From Cladosporium sp. IMV 00045 (taxonomy: Eukaryota; Ascomycota; Dothideomycetes; Cladosporiales; Cladosporiaceae), in NCBI GenBank assembly GCA_001931905.2, contig MSJI02000571.1, positions 1-20,022 on the forward strand: a DNA stretch of 20,022 nt, in the 5' to 3' direction. Of the stretch, positions 8,033 to 18,188 are shown piece after piece. Each line of letters opens with the position of its first letter. Positions within the stretch are counted from its first letter, which is position 1. The notes beneath the pieces are model-generated. The model was given only the letters and a program-made list of their open reading frames with translations, searched no databases and was not told the DNA's origin. Position numbers and translations under genes: made by a program.

Positions 8033-8740
8033 TTAGGAACTTGATACGATATCTATCTTCCCTTGTGAATCCCCACTTGCGCTAAATCTATATACCCTAG
8101 CAATGTAGACGGCGAAACCAACGGCAAGCACAGCAGTGAGCCCACTGGGCGTACAGAGCATTCGCAGTTTTCCCATGACGAAAGCTTTCAAGTACACTGT
8201 ATGGACATAGAAGCGCGCCGGAAGCTGTTCAGATTCCAGACCACCATGCTCAGGCATGCGAGCAACCTCTCGGTTCACCTCATCAATATCCCTCGGATTC
8301 CCTTGCTTTCTCCGCCGCATCATAGCATCAACCCGGCCGCCTCTGGGATGAATAGACACACAAGCCGTGGTAGAAAGCTCGCCATTGTCCAGCACCTGCA
8401 GACACGATCCGCGTTTGGCGAAACGCTCGCCGAGTTCATAAATTGGCGAATAGTGCTCGATGCAGTATTTCTTATAGCCGATGATGTTAATTGGATAGTT
8501 GTTGTGGAAGTAGCCATTCGCTTCTGCGTACAGTTGATGACATGTCGAGACAATGCTCATTGAGAGCTCGCCGGGCCGCATCATGTGGCTGAGACCGTCC
8601 TTAGTTGCTCCTAGATAGATTATTTGGGCGCTGGGGAAGAGGTGTTGGTAGATGGTGTGGCGGATGTCGTATGGAAGAGAGAGGAGATGGGTTCGGCTGC
8701 CGACAGCCGGTGGTGGTCTGAAATCCTTTTCATGAGACAT
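8033..8740 (-). CDS. F-box-like protein with C-terminal hydrophobic segment
   Basis: 235 aa, single exon, ATG complement at 8738-8740 (G at -3). Residues about 15-75 (THLLSLPYDIRHTIYQHLFP, then STCHQLYAEA) match the pattern of fungal F-box-like or 2EXR-type domains, in which LLxLPxxIRxxIY is followed by a CRQ/CHQL helix. Such proteins may act as substrate adaptors for SCF ubiquitin ligases, but many are uncharacterised. Residues about 200-217 (GLTAVLAVGFAVYIARVY) are hydrophobic enough for one membrane helix, unusual for this family. The gene is tail-to-tail with the ankyrin gene and head-to-head with the monooxygenase. It appears unrelated in sequence to the second F-box-like gene at 13060-14034 beyond the domain pattern. 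Function is unknown. Confidence 0.7.
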   Translation of the reverse strand: MSHEKDFRPPPAVGSRTHLLSLPYDIRHTIYQHLFPSAQIIYLGATKDGLSHMMRPGELSMSIVSTCHQLYAEANGYFHNNYPINIIGYKKYCIEHYSPIYELGERFAKRGSCLQVLDNGELSTTACVSIHPRGGRVDAMMRRRKQGNPRDIDEVNREVARMPEHGGLESEQLPARFYVHTVYLKAFVMGKLRMLCTPSGLTAVLAVGFAVYIARVYRFSASGDSQGKIDIVSSS

Positions 8741-9386
8741 CTCGACATTGCTGTGTTCGCGAAGAGATGCATTTGCGGTGACCTGGCATTGCAGTATATC
8801 ATCTCGTCTTTCGCTGGTGCCTGGAAATGGAGAAGGTATTGTAACGTGTCATGACAGGCGACTGTGGAATTACTTTTCAAGAAGAGAATGTCTGCTGTGT
8901 GACAAGCTCACCAAGATCATAGCTATATACTAAGATCTTCACAGGTAGTGAGATGGAGTGAGGAGTAAAGGCTGCGTTCTGAATAAGTGGCTTTATCTCT
9001 TGTCTGCTGATCGCTTCAATCTCCGGCGGACACCGAAAAGTCGACTACTTCCCCAGTCACCACATCGTCTTCATGTCAAACGTACTTGTTTTCCCATGAT
9101 TCGAGTCGTGCAGCTTATATATTTGGTCATTATTGAAACATCATACCGCCCCGGCTCTCGCCGTAGACGATCCACAGAATCCATGACGTTAGTTTGAAGC
9201 TGAAAGATCGGCTTCTGGGATCATGGCGTGATTGTGGCCTCTTCGACTCCGCCGGCAAGCATCCATTTGTTTACGTGAAACAGAAAACTACCGCGCATGC
9301 TCACAAGACTGCATAGTGCACCGTGGCGTTTACCCAAAACGTACAGTTTTCGCCTGAGAAGTTCAAAAGCGACAAGGATCAGGACC
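8741..9386. other. divergent intergenic region (promoters)
   Basis: About 650 bp between the F-box-like gene (-) and the monooxygenase gene (+); it must hold the promoters of both. TATA-like words occur near 9114 (CTTATATATT) and near 8925. No convincing coding frame or RNA gene was found. Confidence 0.45.
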
Positions 9387-11034
9387 ATGGGATCGATACC
9401 GAACGAACGTCGTTTCAAGGCGGATACTATTGCAATCATCGGCGCCGGTCCAGCAGGATTAGCAGCAGCGAAGTGAGTCAGTAATACATGGTGCTCAACA
9501 TGGTGCTGAGTGTGCCGTAAAACCTCAGACGGCTACTGATGTTTACAGGTATCTTGTCGCCGAAGAAGCATTTTCTAAGATCCAAGTTTTTGAGCAAAGA
9601 GCAAATGTAGGCGGTATCTGGAACTATGTGCCTTGCCCGGACACTGCCTCAAGGGACCAGGCAGTTCCGCAAACAAACCCTCTTGCCGGCGTTGACGAAC
9701 CCATCTGGAATGAAAGCAACGCCATCGGCGTTCTAGACAAGCAGGACATAGAGAAGGCATCATTTCTGTCTCCACTATACGATAGACTGGAAACGAACAT
9801 TCCACGGGGTCTGATGGGCTTCTCAGGCCTGCCCTGGGACGAGAAAAACCAACTCTTCCCTAAACATCAAGAAGTCCAAACCTACATCGAGCGATATAGC
9901 CAAGACGTTACGCACCTGATCGAATTCGAAACGCAGGTCCTCGACCTAAGGCAAAAAACTTCCGGAAAATGGACCATCAAGACCCAACCGATCACCCGCA
10001 ATGGTGACGGCAAAACCACAGAGCATCACTTCGACGCGGTAGTCGTCGCTAATGGCCACTTTAGTGTACCGTATATCCCCAACGTGCCCGGCATTGAAGC
10101 CTGGAGCAAGACGCACCCAGGCATCATCTCGCACTCCAAATTCTACCGTCTTCCCGAACACTACAAGGACAAGAAAATCATCATTGTCGGCAACTCCGCC
10201 TCCGGAATCGACATCGGCAATCAAATAAAGCCTTACTGCAAACATCCTCTGATCCTCTCCTCCAAATCCGAAAGTGCATTCCAAGTCGGCGCGCCAGACA
10301 ACCAAGTCGACAAACCGCCCATAACAGAATACATCCCCGACGACCGCACCGTAGTCTTCGAAGACGGCACGCGAGAATCGCACGTCGACGCCATCCTCTA
10401 CTGCACAGGATACTTCTACTCCTTCCCCTTCGTCTCCGACCTCGACCCGCCACTCGTCACGACCGGCGAGCGCGTCGAGAACCTCTACCAGCACGTCTTC
10501 TACCGTCCGAACCCATCGCTTGTCTTCCCCGCGCTGAATCAGAAAGTCATCCCGTTCCCGTTTTCCGAAGCGCAGGCGGCTGTGATTGCGCGCGTGTTCG
10601 CTGGACGGCTTTCAGTGCCGTCCGAGGCGGAGATGAAAGAGTGGGAAGAGGGGGTCATCGCTGAACAAGGCGCCGGCGGAGACTTTCACGTCCTCAGCTT
10701 CCCCAAAGACGGCGATTACATCAATATGATGCACGACTGGGCTGTGAGTGCTGATGGCGAGGGAAGGCAGCCGTATGAAGCGTATGGCTATGTGAGGCAG
10801 CGGAGTGTGAATGATAGTGGGAAGGCGAGCGTGGAGAATGGGTCTGTCACCGGGAAGGAGCCCCCTTATTGGGGCGAGCGGGAGTATTGGACAAGAGAGC
10901 GCTTCCCCGCAATCAAGAAGGCATTTGCTGATTGTGGCGAGAAGAGGGGCGAGAAAAAGTCTTTGGTGGAGGTTGGCTTTGATTTTGAGGCGTGGAAGAG
11001 GGAGAAAGAGCTCGAGGGAAAGACGTTGCTTTAG
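9387..11034 (+). CDS. flavin-containing monooxygenase (FMO-like), two exons
   Basis: Join of 9387-9472 and 9549-11034, 523 aa. The ATG has A at -3 and G at +4. The 76-nt intron starts GTGAGT, ends TTTACAG, and restores the Rossmann fold: IAIIGAGPAGLAAAKYLV, with the FAD-binding GAGPAG at 19-24 encoded by exon 1. NVGGIWNY follows the first fold. The FMO signature region is HPGIISHSKFY (218-228), with His where Phe is usual in FxGxxxHSxxY. The NADPH site is IIIVGNSASGIDIG, with its Gly at 243. ILYCTGY fits the conserved C-terminal TGY motif. FMOs use FAD, NADPH and O2 to oxygenate soft nucleophiles such as sulfur or nitrogen. It resembles fungal cytosolic FMOs and yeast thiol-type Fmo1, with no N-terminal signal or C-terminal anchor. 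The substrate cannot be read from the sequence and no secondary-metabolite genes adjoin it. Confidence 0.93.
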
Positions 11035-11135
11035 TGCGGAAATTGAGTAAATCTTCGGAAGAAAAATCCCATAACATGATATGATACAAATATCTATACG
11101 TCTCTTACAATGCTTTTAACAGTCTCCCGTCCTCC
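11035..11135. other. short convergent 3' spacer
   Basis: 101 bp between the stop codons of the monooxygenase (+) and RSM23 (-). It is AT-rich (CATAACATGATATGATACAA), and the two 3' UTRs very likely overlap. Confidence 0.6.
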
Positions 11136-12669
11136 TTAGATTCTTGTCCTGACGGTCGCCCTCTCCAGCGCTCCAACAATACCACCACCGCTCAAAGCCC
11201 ACTTCTCAGAGATGAGACGCTCAGTCACGGCATCTCTGAAAACGCCCGACCTGGCGTAGTACTCCATGAGACCCTTGGCCTCCTCTTTGCTCAAACCCTG
11301 CACCTTCTGCACCTCCATGCTCGCCAGAGACTTGCCTACACGCTCGTCAAAAGGCGCGTACGGATCCCACTCCTTTATGGGCGCAGTTTTCCAGCCCGTG
11401 TGCGGGTCGAAGCGGAGTTGAGGGCCGTTCTTCGCAGCCAGAATGTAGTCGAGAGTCTTGGATTGTGCGCGGTTGGATTGGGAGACGGCCGCGAGGACCA
11501 TGCCGCCGTTGGGCATTTCGTTCTCGCCGGTCATGTAGCGGGCGAATGTGTTGACAAGCGCAAGGTCGTGGGCGTGGATAGGAGCGGCCTCTGCGTTGAG
11601 GTAGGCGGACAAGCGCATGGCGTGGTCAATGGCATCGAAGCCGAGGAAGAGTGGGGGACGGTGCTGGCCCTGGCCGGCGTCGGGCTTGGATGATGCGGTG
11701 AGCTCTTTCATGAGCGCGACGTAGACCGCGTGGGCGATTTCAGGGTCGCGGGCACCCAACTGGGCGAAGCGGGAGAGGGAAATGTTCGATTGCACGGGTA
11801 TGGGGAGTTTATGCTCCATGCTGAGCTGGAGTGTGCTAAGGACTGCCTCGTTGGCTTTCGCGATGGTGTCGAGCAGGGTTGCGGTGTAGTGAGGTTGGGC
11901 GTACAGCTTGCCGCTCTCGTCTGGCTGATACGAAGAGTGTCCGATGGTCAGATCCTGGCCTTGAGAATTGTTAGCAATCACCCCGGTGTTATCCTATGAC
12001 ACGAGACATACCATCAGGCAAATGAACGACCACCCATCCCTTGTTGAGCGCAAGCGCCATGGCCTGCAATTGCAGCACAGTCTTCCCGCTCCCCTGCTCG
12101 CCAAACAGGATCTTCTTGATGGTCTTCGCCGCCTTCGCGTTTCCATTGCCCTCGGCAGCCTCCAGCGCCTTTGCCATCTCCACTGTCTCCTTCCTGACCA
12201 CAGTCGCCGGTTTTCTGAAAAGATGCCATGCCTGGGTGTGCTTGAAAGCACCCAGGGTCCTCAGCGCGTCCACACTGGCGTCCGCCAATGCAACGACTTG
12301 TCCCTCAAGTTTTGCAAGGTTCTCCGACTTTGAGTTATCCTTGTTCAGTGCCTGCAGACCCTTGACCTCAAGCGCATTGGTGTTGCTGAGTACAAGCTTC
12401 TTGCGCATTGCTTTCCTCTCGCCGGGAGCGGGAGGCTTGCCACTGGGCGCTTCGCGTGTCTTCTTTTTGATCTTGAGAGATGATCCCTGACGGCCAGAAG
12501 TTTTGGCCCTGCCGGCCACAACGGGCGAAGACTTCTTCGTTGGCTGTGCGGCGAGAGAGTACGAGGTCGAGAAGGCAGCGCGCTGCACCGCGCTGACCGA
12601 GGGCGATGTCGAGGTCCCAACGGAGGGGAGATTGCGCGAGAGACATCGCGTGCAGATTGATTGTGACAT
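11136..12669 (-). CDS. RSM23: mitochondrial small-subunit ribosomal protein mS29 (Rsm23/DAP3 family), two exons
   Basis: Complement join of 11136-11959 and 12012-12669, 493 aa. The start is the ATG at 12669; the open frame reaches further up only through non-ATG codons. The N-terminus is basic and hydroxylated (SICTRCLSRNLP, later AAFSTSYSLAAQ), as expected for a mitochondrial presequence. GEQGSGKT at 190-197 is a Walker A P-loop typical of mS29, a GTP-binding protein in the head of the mitochondrial small ribosomal subunit. WVVVHLPDG, QDLTIGHSSYQP and NGGMVLAAVSQSN match the family as I remember it. The 52-nt intron (11960-12011) has GTATGT, the branch point TGCTAACA and a 3' CAAG; it interrupts a Gly codon after HLPD. 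Joining across it removes an in-frame stop. A TCACGTGA palindrome lies 128 bp upstream. The human counterpart is DAP3. Confidence 0.92.
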
Positions 12670-13059
12670 TGCTGCTGCAGGCAACGGGATACGTGCCCAG
12701 GATCTTGTGGAAACTCGTGCTGTTTCTACCTAGTAACTGTCTTTCCGGAGGCTCGACGCTGCAACGAACGTCGGGGGAGCCAACTTTCGCCGAAGCTCAC
12801 GTGACCAACCCTGAATTGACCCGAGATATCAACCCCAAGTATTCCGCCAAAGATGAACGCTATTCAATATTATGTCTGTCTGCCTTTTCTCATGATGAGA
12901 TTTTGGAGGGGGGGGAAAAACATTGCTCGAATCCGCCCGCCCTCAATTGCAATCCCATCATTCCACACATCAGTCTATCCCGTATCGTACTATCCGCCAA
13001 ACTGATCCTCAACATGCGCATGCCCAGTCTTCGACGCCTTGCAAACACCTCGCAGGTGC
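12670..13059. other. upstream region of RSM23
   Basis: 390 bp between the RSM23 start and the stop codon of the F-box-like gene; both are on the - strand, so it holds the RSM23 promoter and the other gene's 3' UTR. It contains a TCACGTGA palindrome and an uninterrupted run of eight G near 12908. No gene is seen. Confidence 0.55.
12797..12804. promoter_or_regulatory. E-box palindrome TCACGTGA upstream of RSM23
   Basis: A perfect 8-bp palindrome with a CACGTG core, 128 bp upstream of the RSM23 ATG. In fungi such sites are bound by bHLH factors of the Cbf1 type, which are known regulators at ribosomal-protein and mitochondrial genes in several lineages. Binding here is inferred from sequence and position only. 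Confidence 0.45.
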
Positions 13060-14034
13060 TCAAAAGTTCGCAATGAAGAACGCCATCATGCCGTAGAAGT
13101 CGTTTTTGGTCAGACTCGTGTCCTCCGTGTCAGCAATCAGCTCCATACCAGCCTGCACGGCATCGAGACGGTTCTTGCGGCCTTCGTCGCCAGAGCGAGT
13201 CTTGACAGTCTGCATGTTGTTGGAGAACTTGACGAAGTACCGCTCGTTCCAGCGCCTCTCGAAGCCGCCGCTGTTGCTGAACGAGGCGCCCTGGATGCGC
13301 CATTGGAAGTGGCGCATGTCCTTCGTCCAGCCCATCTTGGTGGCGTGCGCGAAGTATTTCTTGGTGGCATCTGAGACATGAGTCGGGTGGTCCCCGGGGT
13401 AGCGACGCTGTGGGTTGGGCTTGGTCGGAGCGGCTGTGACGACGATGGTCATGCAAATGCCGCGGAAGAAGAGTGGCAAGGTCTCGTTGCGAATTTGGTG
13501 GTTGACGCGGCTGATGGCAGGGGTCGCCGGGCGTACGCGCATCTTGTTCTTGGTATCCTCCAGAGCAAGGCCGTAGATGGCATTGCGGACCTCTGCTGGG
13601 AGATCGAGGAAGCGATGGAACTGCGGGATCTTGTCGGCCTTCTTGAGAGCGGCGATCATGGCGGCTTTGTTCCTTTCATGGTGTCAGTAAAACGCATGCT
13701 GAAGGCAGTGATTTGGACTCGAAGTCGATATTGCAACTTACATGATCTTCATCTCCTGCTTGGACTTCAGGCGTCTGGCAAGGAGTGCCTTTGCAAGCGT
13801 CTTCCTGTCCCATTTGGCATAGTCGAAGACAGGGCGAGCAAAGACTTGAGTCGAAGCCTTGTAGCCAAGGTCATCGCTTGTGGCCTTCAGCAACTTGTCT
13901 TTGATAAGCTGCTGGCGACGTGGAAAGAGCCGAGCGTTGGCTTTGTTGATGTCCTCAATCGTGAGGTTAGCGGCATTGACGCCCTTGTCGTATTTGTAGA
14001 CGCCGACGCTGTTGGTGAAGCTGAAGTTAACCAT
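13060..14034 (-). CDS. F-box-like (LPAEVRNAIY-type) protein, two exons
   Basis: Complement join of 13060-13672 and 13742-14034, 301 aa. The intron (13673-13741, 69 nt) has GTAAGT, the branch region TTTACTGACACC and a 3' AAAG; joining gives MKIMNKAAMIAALKKADKIP in frame and avoids an in-frame TAA. The first 97 residues include FTNSVGVYKYDKGVNAANLT and a Lys/Arg-rich helix. Residues about 119-170 (FLDLPAEVRNAIYGLAL, then PAISRVNHQIRNETLPLFF) are the F-box-like domain common in dothideomycete orphan families. The rest has no recognised motif. A separate protein starting at the internal ATG (13659) would keep the domain and is the main alternative. AT-rich TATATAAAA at 14129-14137 lies about 95 bp upstream, but reads as a TATA box on the opposite strand. 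Role unknown. Confidence 0.78.
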
Positions 14035-15895
14035 CTTGAAGTTGAGATGTGGTTGAGAGTGGGCTTGAAGTGCTTCGGATGTGTGAGTGCGAGCTCGAGC
14101 ACGGAGGAGCCGCTGTGTGTGCTTGATGTATATAAAATGTGTAGAAGTTGCTGGTTGTTATTGAGTACGTGCTTGTAGAGGAGATTGTGGGAAGTAAGTG
14201 GGTGTTTGCAAGATCAAAGTGGTGAGAGTTGGGAGTGGGCGAAGGCAATCTTTATGGGCGTTGCGACCGCAAGGCAAACTAACGCGTTCTTGGCGTGCTC
14301 ATTGTCTATTGTGACGTTTGCTATTGTTCGAGCTGACCAAAGTAGCTGAGAGGGGTCGACAATAGCAATATATCTCAATGGGCATTCTGAAACACTTCGA
14401 TGTTTGGCGTGGAGTAAAGCTGCTCGATCAGGAAGCGGAGGTTGGGGAGCGCGAGCTGGAGAGCGACCTATTGTATCTGGCCAGTTTTGAAAGCATTTTT
14501 TGCGGAGAGATCTACTTCTCCCATGAAACGGACAGTCCGGTGCTGCTATCTGACGCTTCCGCATATCGAGCTCGCCGGTGTAGGTTGGGATAGAAGTCGA
14601 AGAATGCCAATCATCTTGCATTCGATTTATAAGCTCGCCATTGCATCCTAGATCTTTGTGGCCGGGTGGAAAGCCTTCCAACATACAGTGGGCAACTATT
14701 CTTACCGGTGCTGCAGCGCTTCCGGCGATCACGCTCAGTCATTGTAACAGTCAATGTGCAACGAAAGCTGTAGGCTGGGAGATTGTGTAAGGCCACAACC
14801 CGGCTGGCTGTACCGTAATTTGGCTGCTCCCAAAAAATCTTGTTCGTAACCAGAAGTTTGGCAAACACCCAGGTAATAAGTGCGAGCGCAGTGTCGTGAA
14901 GTGAAGTGTGGTCGAAGCTGGCTTGGCGATTAGAGGCAAGCGCTGACTGTTGCTCGGGTTATTCAAGCAAGCAACCCTGACAGCCCGATCTTTAGATGAT
15001 CCATCAGATATGCTGTGTCGATTCGTTCGTTGGATGCTGAATGTCTAAGATTTTGCTGCCATCTGGAATGCTCCTTTTTGTGGGCTTCCAGAAGTCGAAA
15101 TGTCCGAAAACGCCCAGTCAACGAATGATTGGCAGAACTTGTAAACTCGAACATGACCTTTCATGTCGCTCATTAGTTGATATTCGTATCGAGTATATAC
15201 GATGGTTTGAGAAACGCGCAAAGGCGGCCTGGGTAAGCGAACTATTGATTGGCAATCAGGTCCGTTGGTTTCTGCTAAGAACATCGTGGATCCGATTAGT
15301 GAGCGACCAGTGATAACATGTATCGGAATAGGTCCATGTGCTTGATGCGTGCTGGCATTGTCAGGTATTTCGGGCATGGTTCACTTTGCACATGCCGTGC
15401 AGGTGGGCAGGCAACTGAACCCTTTAGGCTCAGGGCCAGCGCATAGTCAGCGGTCTTCCTGGTCATCCTCGATCAAACGACAGCAGCAAATTAAAAACTG
15501 CAACCACTTCAGTGATGGCAAGAAGGTAGGCCCAATAGTGAGTGGTCGATCACGGGCACCATGTCCGCTGAGTGAAGAAGCGAAATGTCAGTTGGAAAGG
15601 CGTAGGTGTTCATCCATGGGTAGCCGTGATGCTCATTTCATCATAATAGACAGCTGCTTTGATGTAAAGGATTTAACAGAAGGTAATCACTGTACAAACG
15701 TGAGCAATCACAAGTCTTCCGGAACGAAGAACCGAGACCGATGCCAAATCCACAGGGACAAACCGTCAAATGTATGCAAACTTGTAGTCGCGCAGTGTAG
15801 AAGAAGAACATAGAGATCCAGCAAGCAATGGCTCGCACATGAAAACTTAATCTCAAAGCGAACGTTATCATTGCCATGAGAAAGAATCATACCAC
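14035..15895. other. 1.9-kb interval without supported genes
   Basis: Between the F-box-like gene and the acetyltransferase gene, both on -. The longest frames (14214-14732 on -, 15349-15813 on +) begin at non-ATG codons and show no domain, codon bias or plausible splice joins. A 71-codon ATG frame at 14378-14593 (+) is possible but unsupported. No tRNA, 5S rRNA, terminal repeats or transposase fragments were recognised. It presumably holds the F-box-like promoter at its left end and the acetyltransferase 3' UTR at its right end; the middle is unexplained. Confidence 0.5.
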
Positions 15896-16591
15896 TCACT
15901 GTAGCGCAGGCACCCTATCTTTCTCCTCCATCTTTTCTGGCCACCAGATCATCACAGGGTAATCGAAAGCCTCCCCTGCCCACTCTGCCTTGACAAGATC
16001 GACCGTGGTGAATCCCAAGCGTTCATACACCGGAGCGCCCTCCTCAGAAGCCTCAAGATACGCCGGTATACCGAGTTCCTTGCACCTGTCAAGACCCCAC
16101 TGCACGCACATGGTCGCAATGCCCTTCCTCCGCCAGTCTGGAGCAACGGCCATGTACCTCAGGATCGCATGTGGTCTGCCGCCCATCCAATGCTTGTGCT
16201 TGTCAATGATGGGCTTGTTGAAGCTCAGGGCCTTCTTGCGATCGACCTCGTTTGTCATCCAGGATGCGTTGAGCAGATATGGGGCGACCTCGTATTGCTC
16301 CGCGGTTCGCTCGCGATCGAACATAAACCACTCGGCGCATCCTGCGATGGACTCTTTTTCCGTGTCTGGGTTGGTGTGTACGCATTTGATGCCACAAGGC
16401 AGAGAGGATTCTGTGGCATGGATGCGCCACGCTTCGAGATGTTGCGCGGCAACCTTGGTCAAATTTTCTGCTGTAGTGTTTCCGAACATGAGCACCTCGG
16501 AGGGTACATTCTGAAATGACGGATTGATGATCGCAGCGAGTTCTGGGAGGTCCTCTTCGCTTGCGATTTCGATCTTCAGGTTGGATGCCAT
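15896..16591 (-). CDS. GNAT-family N-acetyltransferase
   Basis: 231 aa, single exon, starting at the ATG complement 16589-16591 (MASNLKIEIASEEDLPELAA); the frame extends upstream only from a non-ATG codon. It has the GNAT layout: an N-terminal beta strand plus ASEEDLPELAAIINPSF helix, then RYMAVAPDWRRKGIATMCVQ (145-164) carrying the acetyl-CoA pyrophosphate loop RRKGIA at 153-159, then AYLEASEEGAPVYERLGFT (177-195), the typical second acetyl-CoA contact. Fungal proteins of this type transfer acetyl groups from acetyl-CoA to small molecules or amines; the substrate is unknown. The N-terminal half around EWFMFDRERT and LLNASWMTNEVDRKKAL resembles a large ascomycete paralogue family that is probably cytosolic. 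A CACGTG core lies 14 bp upstream of the start codon. Confidence 0.88.
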   Translation of the reverse strand: MASNLKIEIASEEDLPELAAIINPSFQNVPSEVLMFGNTTAENLTKVAAQHLEAWRIHATESSLPCGIKCVHTNPDTEKESIAGCAEWFMFDRERTAEQYEVAPYLLNASWMTNEVDRKKALSFNKPIIDKHKHWMGGRPHAILRYMAVAPDWRRKGIATMCVQWGLDRCKELGIPAYLEASEEGAPVYERLGFTTVDLVKAEWAGEAFDYPVMIWWPEKMEEKDRVPALQ

Positions 16592-17282
16592 TTTGGAAGC
16601 TTGGCACGTGGCCTGTCGAGCCCTAGGGAGATCTGAGCTACGACCTTTGTAGTGAAGGACTACGCCCGCCAAGGTACGCCCTATGTGAGTCAGTACATGC
16701 GAGGCTCTGCCTTAGCCCGTTCCAAAAGAGCTGAGGCTGTGCAATAGTTGATGCACTTATGGACGTTATGATTGTCCATTGAGACCTCCTCCTGCGAGGA
16801 AAAGCTTAAACACTGCAGCCATATATACTAAATGTGAGTGAACATCAGTCATTTGGAGGTAGGGGCCGACTCAAGGAAGTGAGGTCGCCATGAAGCCGAC
16901 CGAAACCCGACATGTCGCCGATGACACTCACCACTGCTCTTGGACAGTGACCAAGATCCTCTGTCCAGACCATGTCCAGTATGCCCAACTGTTGGAACTA
17001 GATTTCGAAGAGCGTGCTTGGTAACTCAAGGAACAAAATTTGCAGAATAGCAATACGAGCAAACGCGTAAGACCTTCAAGATCGTTGCCGAACATCCGCG
17101 TACAAGACCCCACTCCATTCAAACCCAGCAATGTATGTAGGTCGGTAGCTTCTCTTATAACATGATATTTAACGACATAGAATGAACGCCGAGAAAACAG
17201 AACAAAAGAACAGAATCTTGGAATACATTACAACCTCCATTCAAGAAAGGTTATCACACCACAATAACACCCTTTCCTCACA
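16592..17282. other. divergent intergenic region (promoters)
   Basis: About 690 bp between the acetyltransferase (-) and the methyltransferase (+), so it must contain both promoters. CATATATACTAAAT near 16821 and TTATAACATGATATTTAA near 17154 are AT-rich, TATA-like stretches; the second lies about 120 bp upstream of the methyltransferase ATG. No coding frame is convincing. Confidence 0.5.
16605..16610. promoter_or_regulatory. CACGTG core in the leader of the acetyltransferase gene
   Basis: CACGTG flanked as TTGGCACGTGGCC, close enough to the ATG that it probably lies in the 5' UTR or at the transcription start. It could be a bHLH factor site or chance. Confidence 0.25.
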
Positions 17283-18188
17283 ATGGCCCAACCAAACCAC
17301 AACACCTACCTCCCAGGCTACAACGAAGTCAAACACCACGAATGGCGCACCGTAGAAAACAGCGCCTCCTACATCCTGCCCACCCTACAAACCCTAGCAA
17401 CCTCAAACCCCAAGCTCTCCCTCCTCGACGTCGGCGCCGGCTCCGGCACAATCACCACCTCGATAGCAAAATACCTCCCCCCATCCGGGACCATCACAGC
17501 CGTCGACCTGAGTCCCGAAATCCTGTCGCGAGCCTCCCAGCACGCCCAACAAATCGGCGCCCAAAACATCACCTTCCAGCAAGCCAGCGTGTACGAGCTG
17601 TCCAAAACTTTCGGCGAGAACGCCTTCGACTTCGTGCACGCCCACCAGATGCTCTGCCACTTGGACGCGCCGGTGCAGGCTCTGGCGGAGATGCTCAAGG
17701 TCGTCAAGCCCGGCGGGTTCGTGGCGGTGCGAGAGATCGACATGCGGGTTTGGAGTTTCTATCCGCCGGAGAGTGAGGTTATGAAGGATTGGGTGCGCGT
17801 GCAGCTCGCGACGCATGAGGCGGCGGGAGGGAGTTTGGCAGCGGGTCCATCGTTGGTGGCGTGGGCGATGAAGGCGGGGGCGAGGAGGGAGGATATTAAG
17901 GCGGGGATGGGGACGTGGATGTATAGTACTGCGGAGGAGAGGAGGGTTTGGGGTGGGTATTCTTTTTTCGATATGCGATGAGGTATTGTGAACTGACGAT
18001 TTGGGTGTTTAGGAACTTCATTCAAAGACCGAATAACTGGTGGCGAGATGCGTAAGAAGGCATTGGAGCTGGGGATTGCTACGGAAGCCGAGCTGGATCG
18101 CATGGGCGAGGAGTGGCAGAAATGGATGGACACGGAGGATGCCTGCTGTGGAACCTTGCATGGCGAGATCATCGTCAGGAAGAGGTGA
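17283..18188 (+). CDS. class I SAM-dependent methyltransferase (UbiE/COQ5-like fold), two exons
   Basis: Join of 17283-17952 and 18013-18188, 281 aa; ATG context CACAATGG. Motif I LLDVGAGSG is at 47-55, the acidic residue of motif II is in AVDLSPEIL (D75), then FDFVHAHQMLCHL and LKVVKPGGFVAVREID. These place it in the methyltransferase 11/25 group that methylates small molecules; the substrate is unknown. Read straight through, the frame stops after YSFFDMR (17981). Removing a 60-nt intron (17953-18012, GTGGGT..TTTAG, branch GAACTGACG) gives RVWGTSFKDRITGGEMRKKA and a C-terminus LHGEIIVRKR. That tail fits the family ending as I know it (W-G-x4-D-R, later HGE), so the spliced model is preferred. 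A donor at GGTATTG just after the TGA would not remove the stop. It is tail-to-tail with cytochrome c1. Confidence 0.88.

Noticed and set aside
9946..10494. 182-codon open frame on - inside the monooxygenase
   Set aside because: Antisense shadow of a confidently identified exon.
14378..14593. 71-codon ATG frame on + in the gene-poor interval
   Set aside because: No domain, no splice extension and unremarkable composition; not better than chance.
14214..14732. 172-codon open frame on -
   Set aside because: Starts at GTG, overlaps the upstream region of the F-box-like gene, and shows no protein-like motif.
15349..15813. 154-codon open frame on +
   Set aside because: Starts at GTG and has no domain or consistent codon preference.
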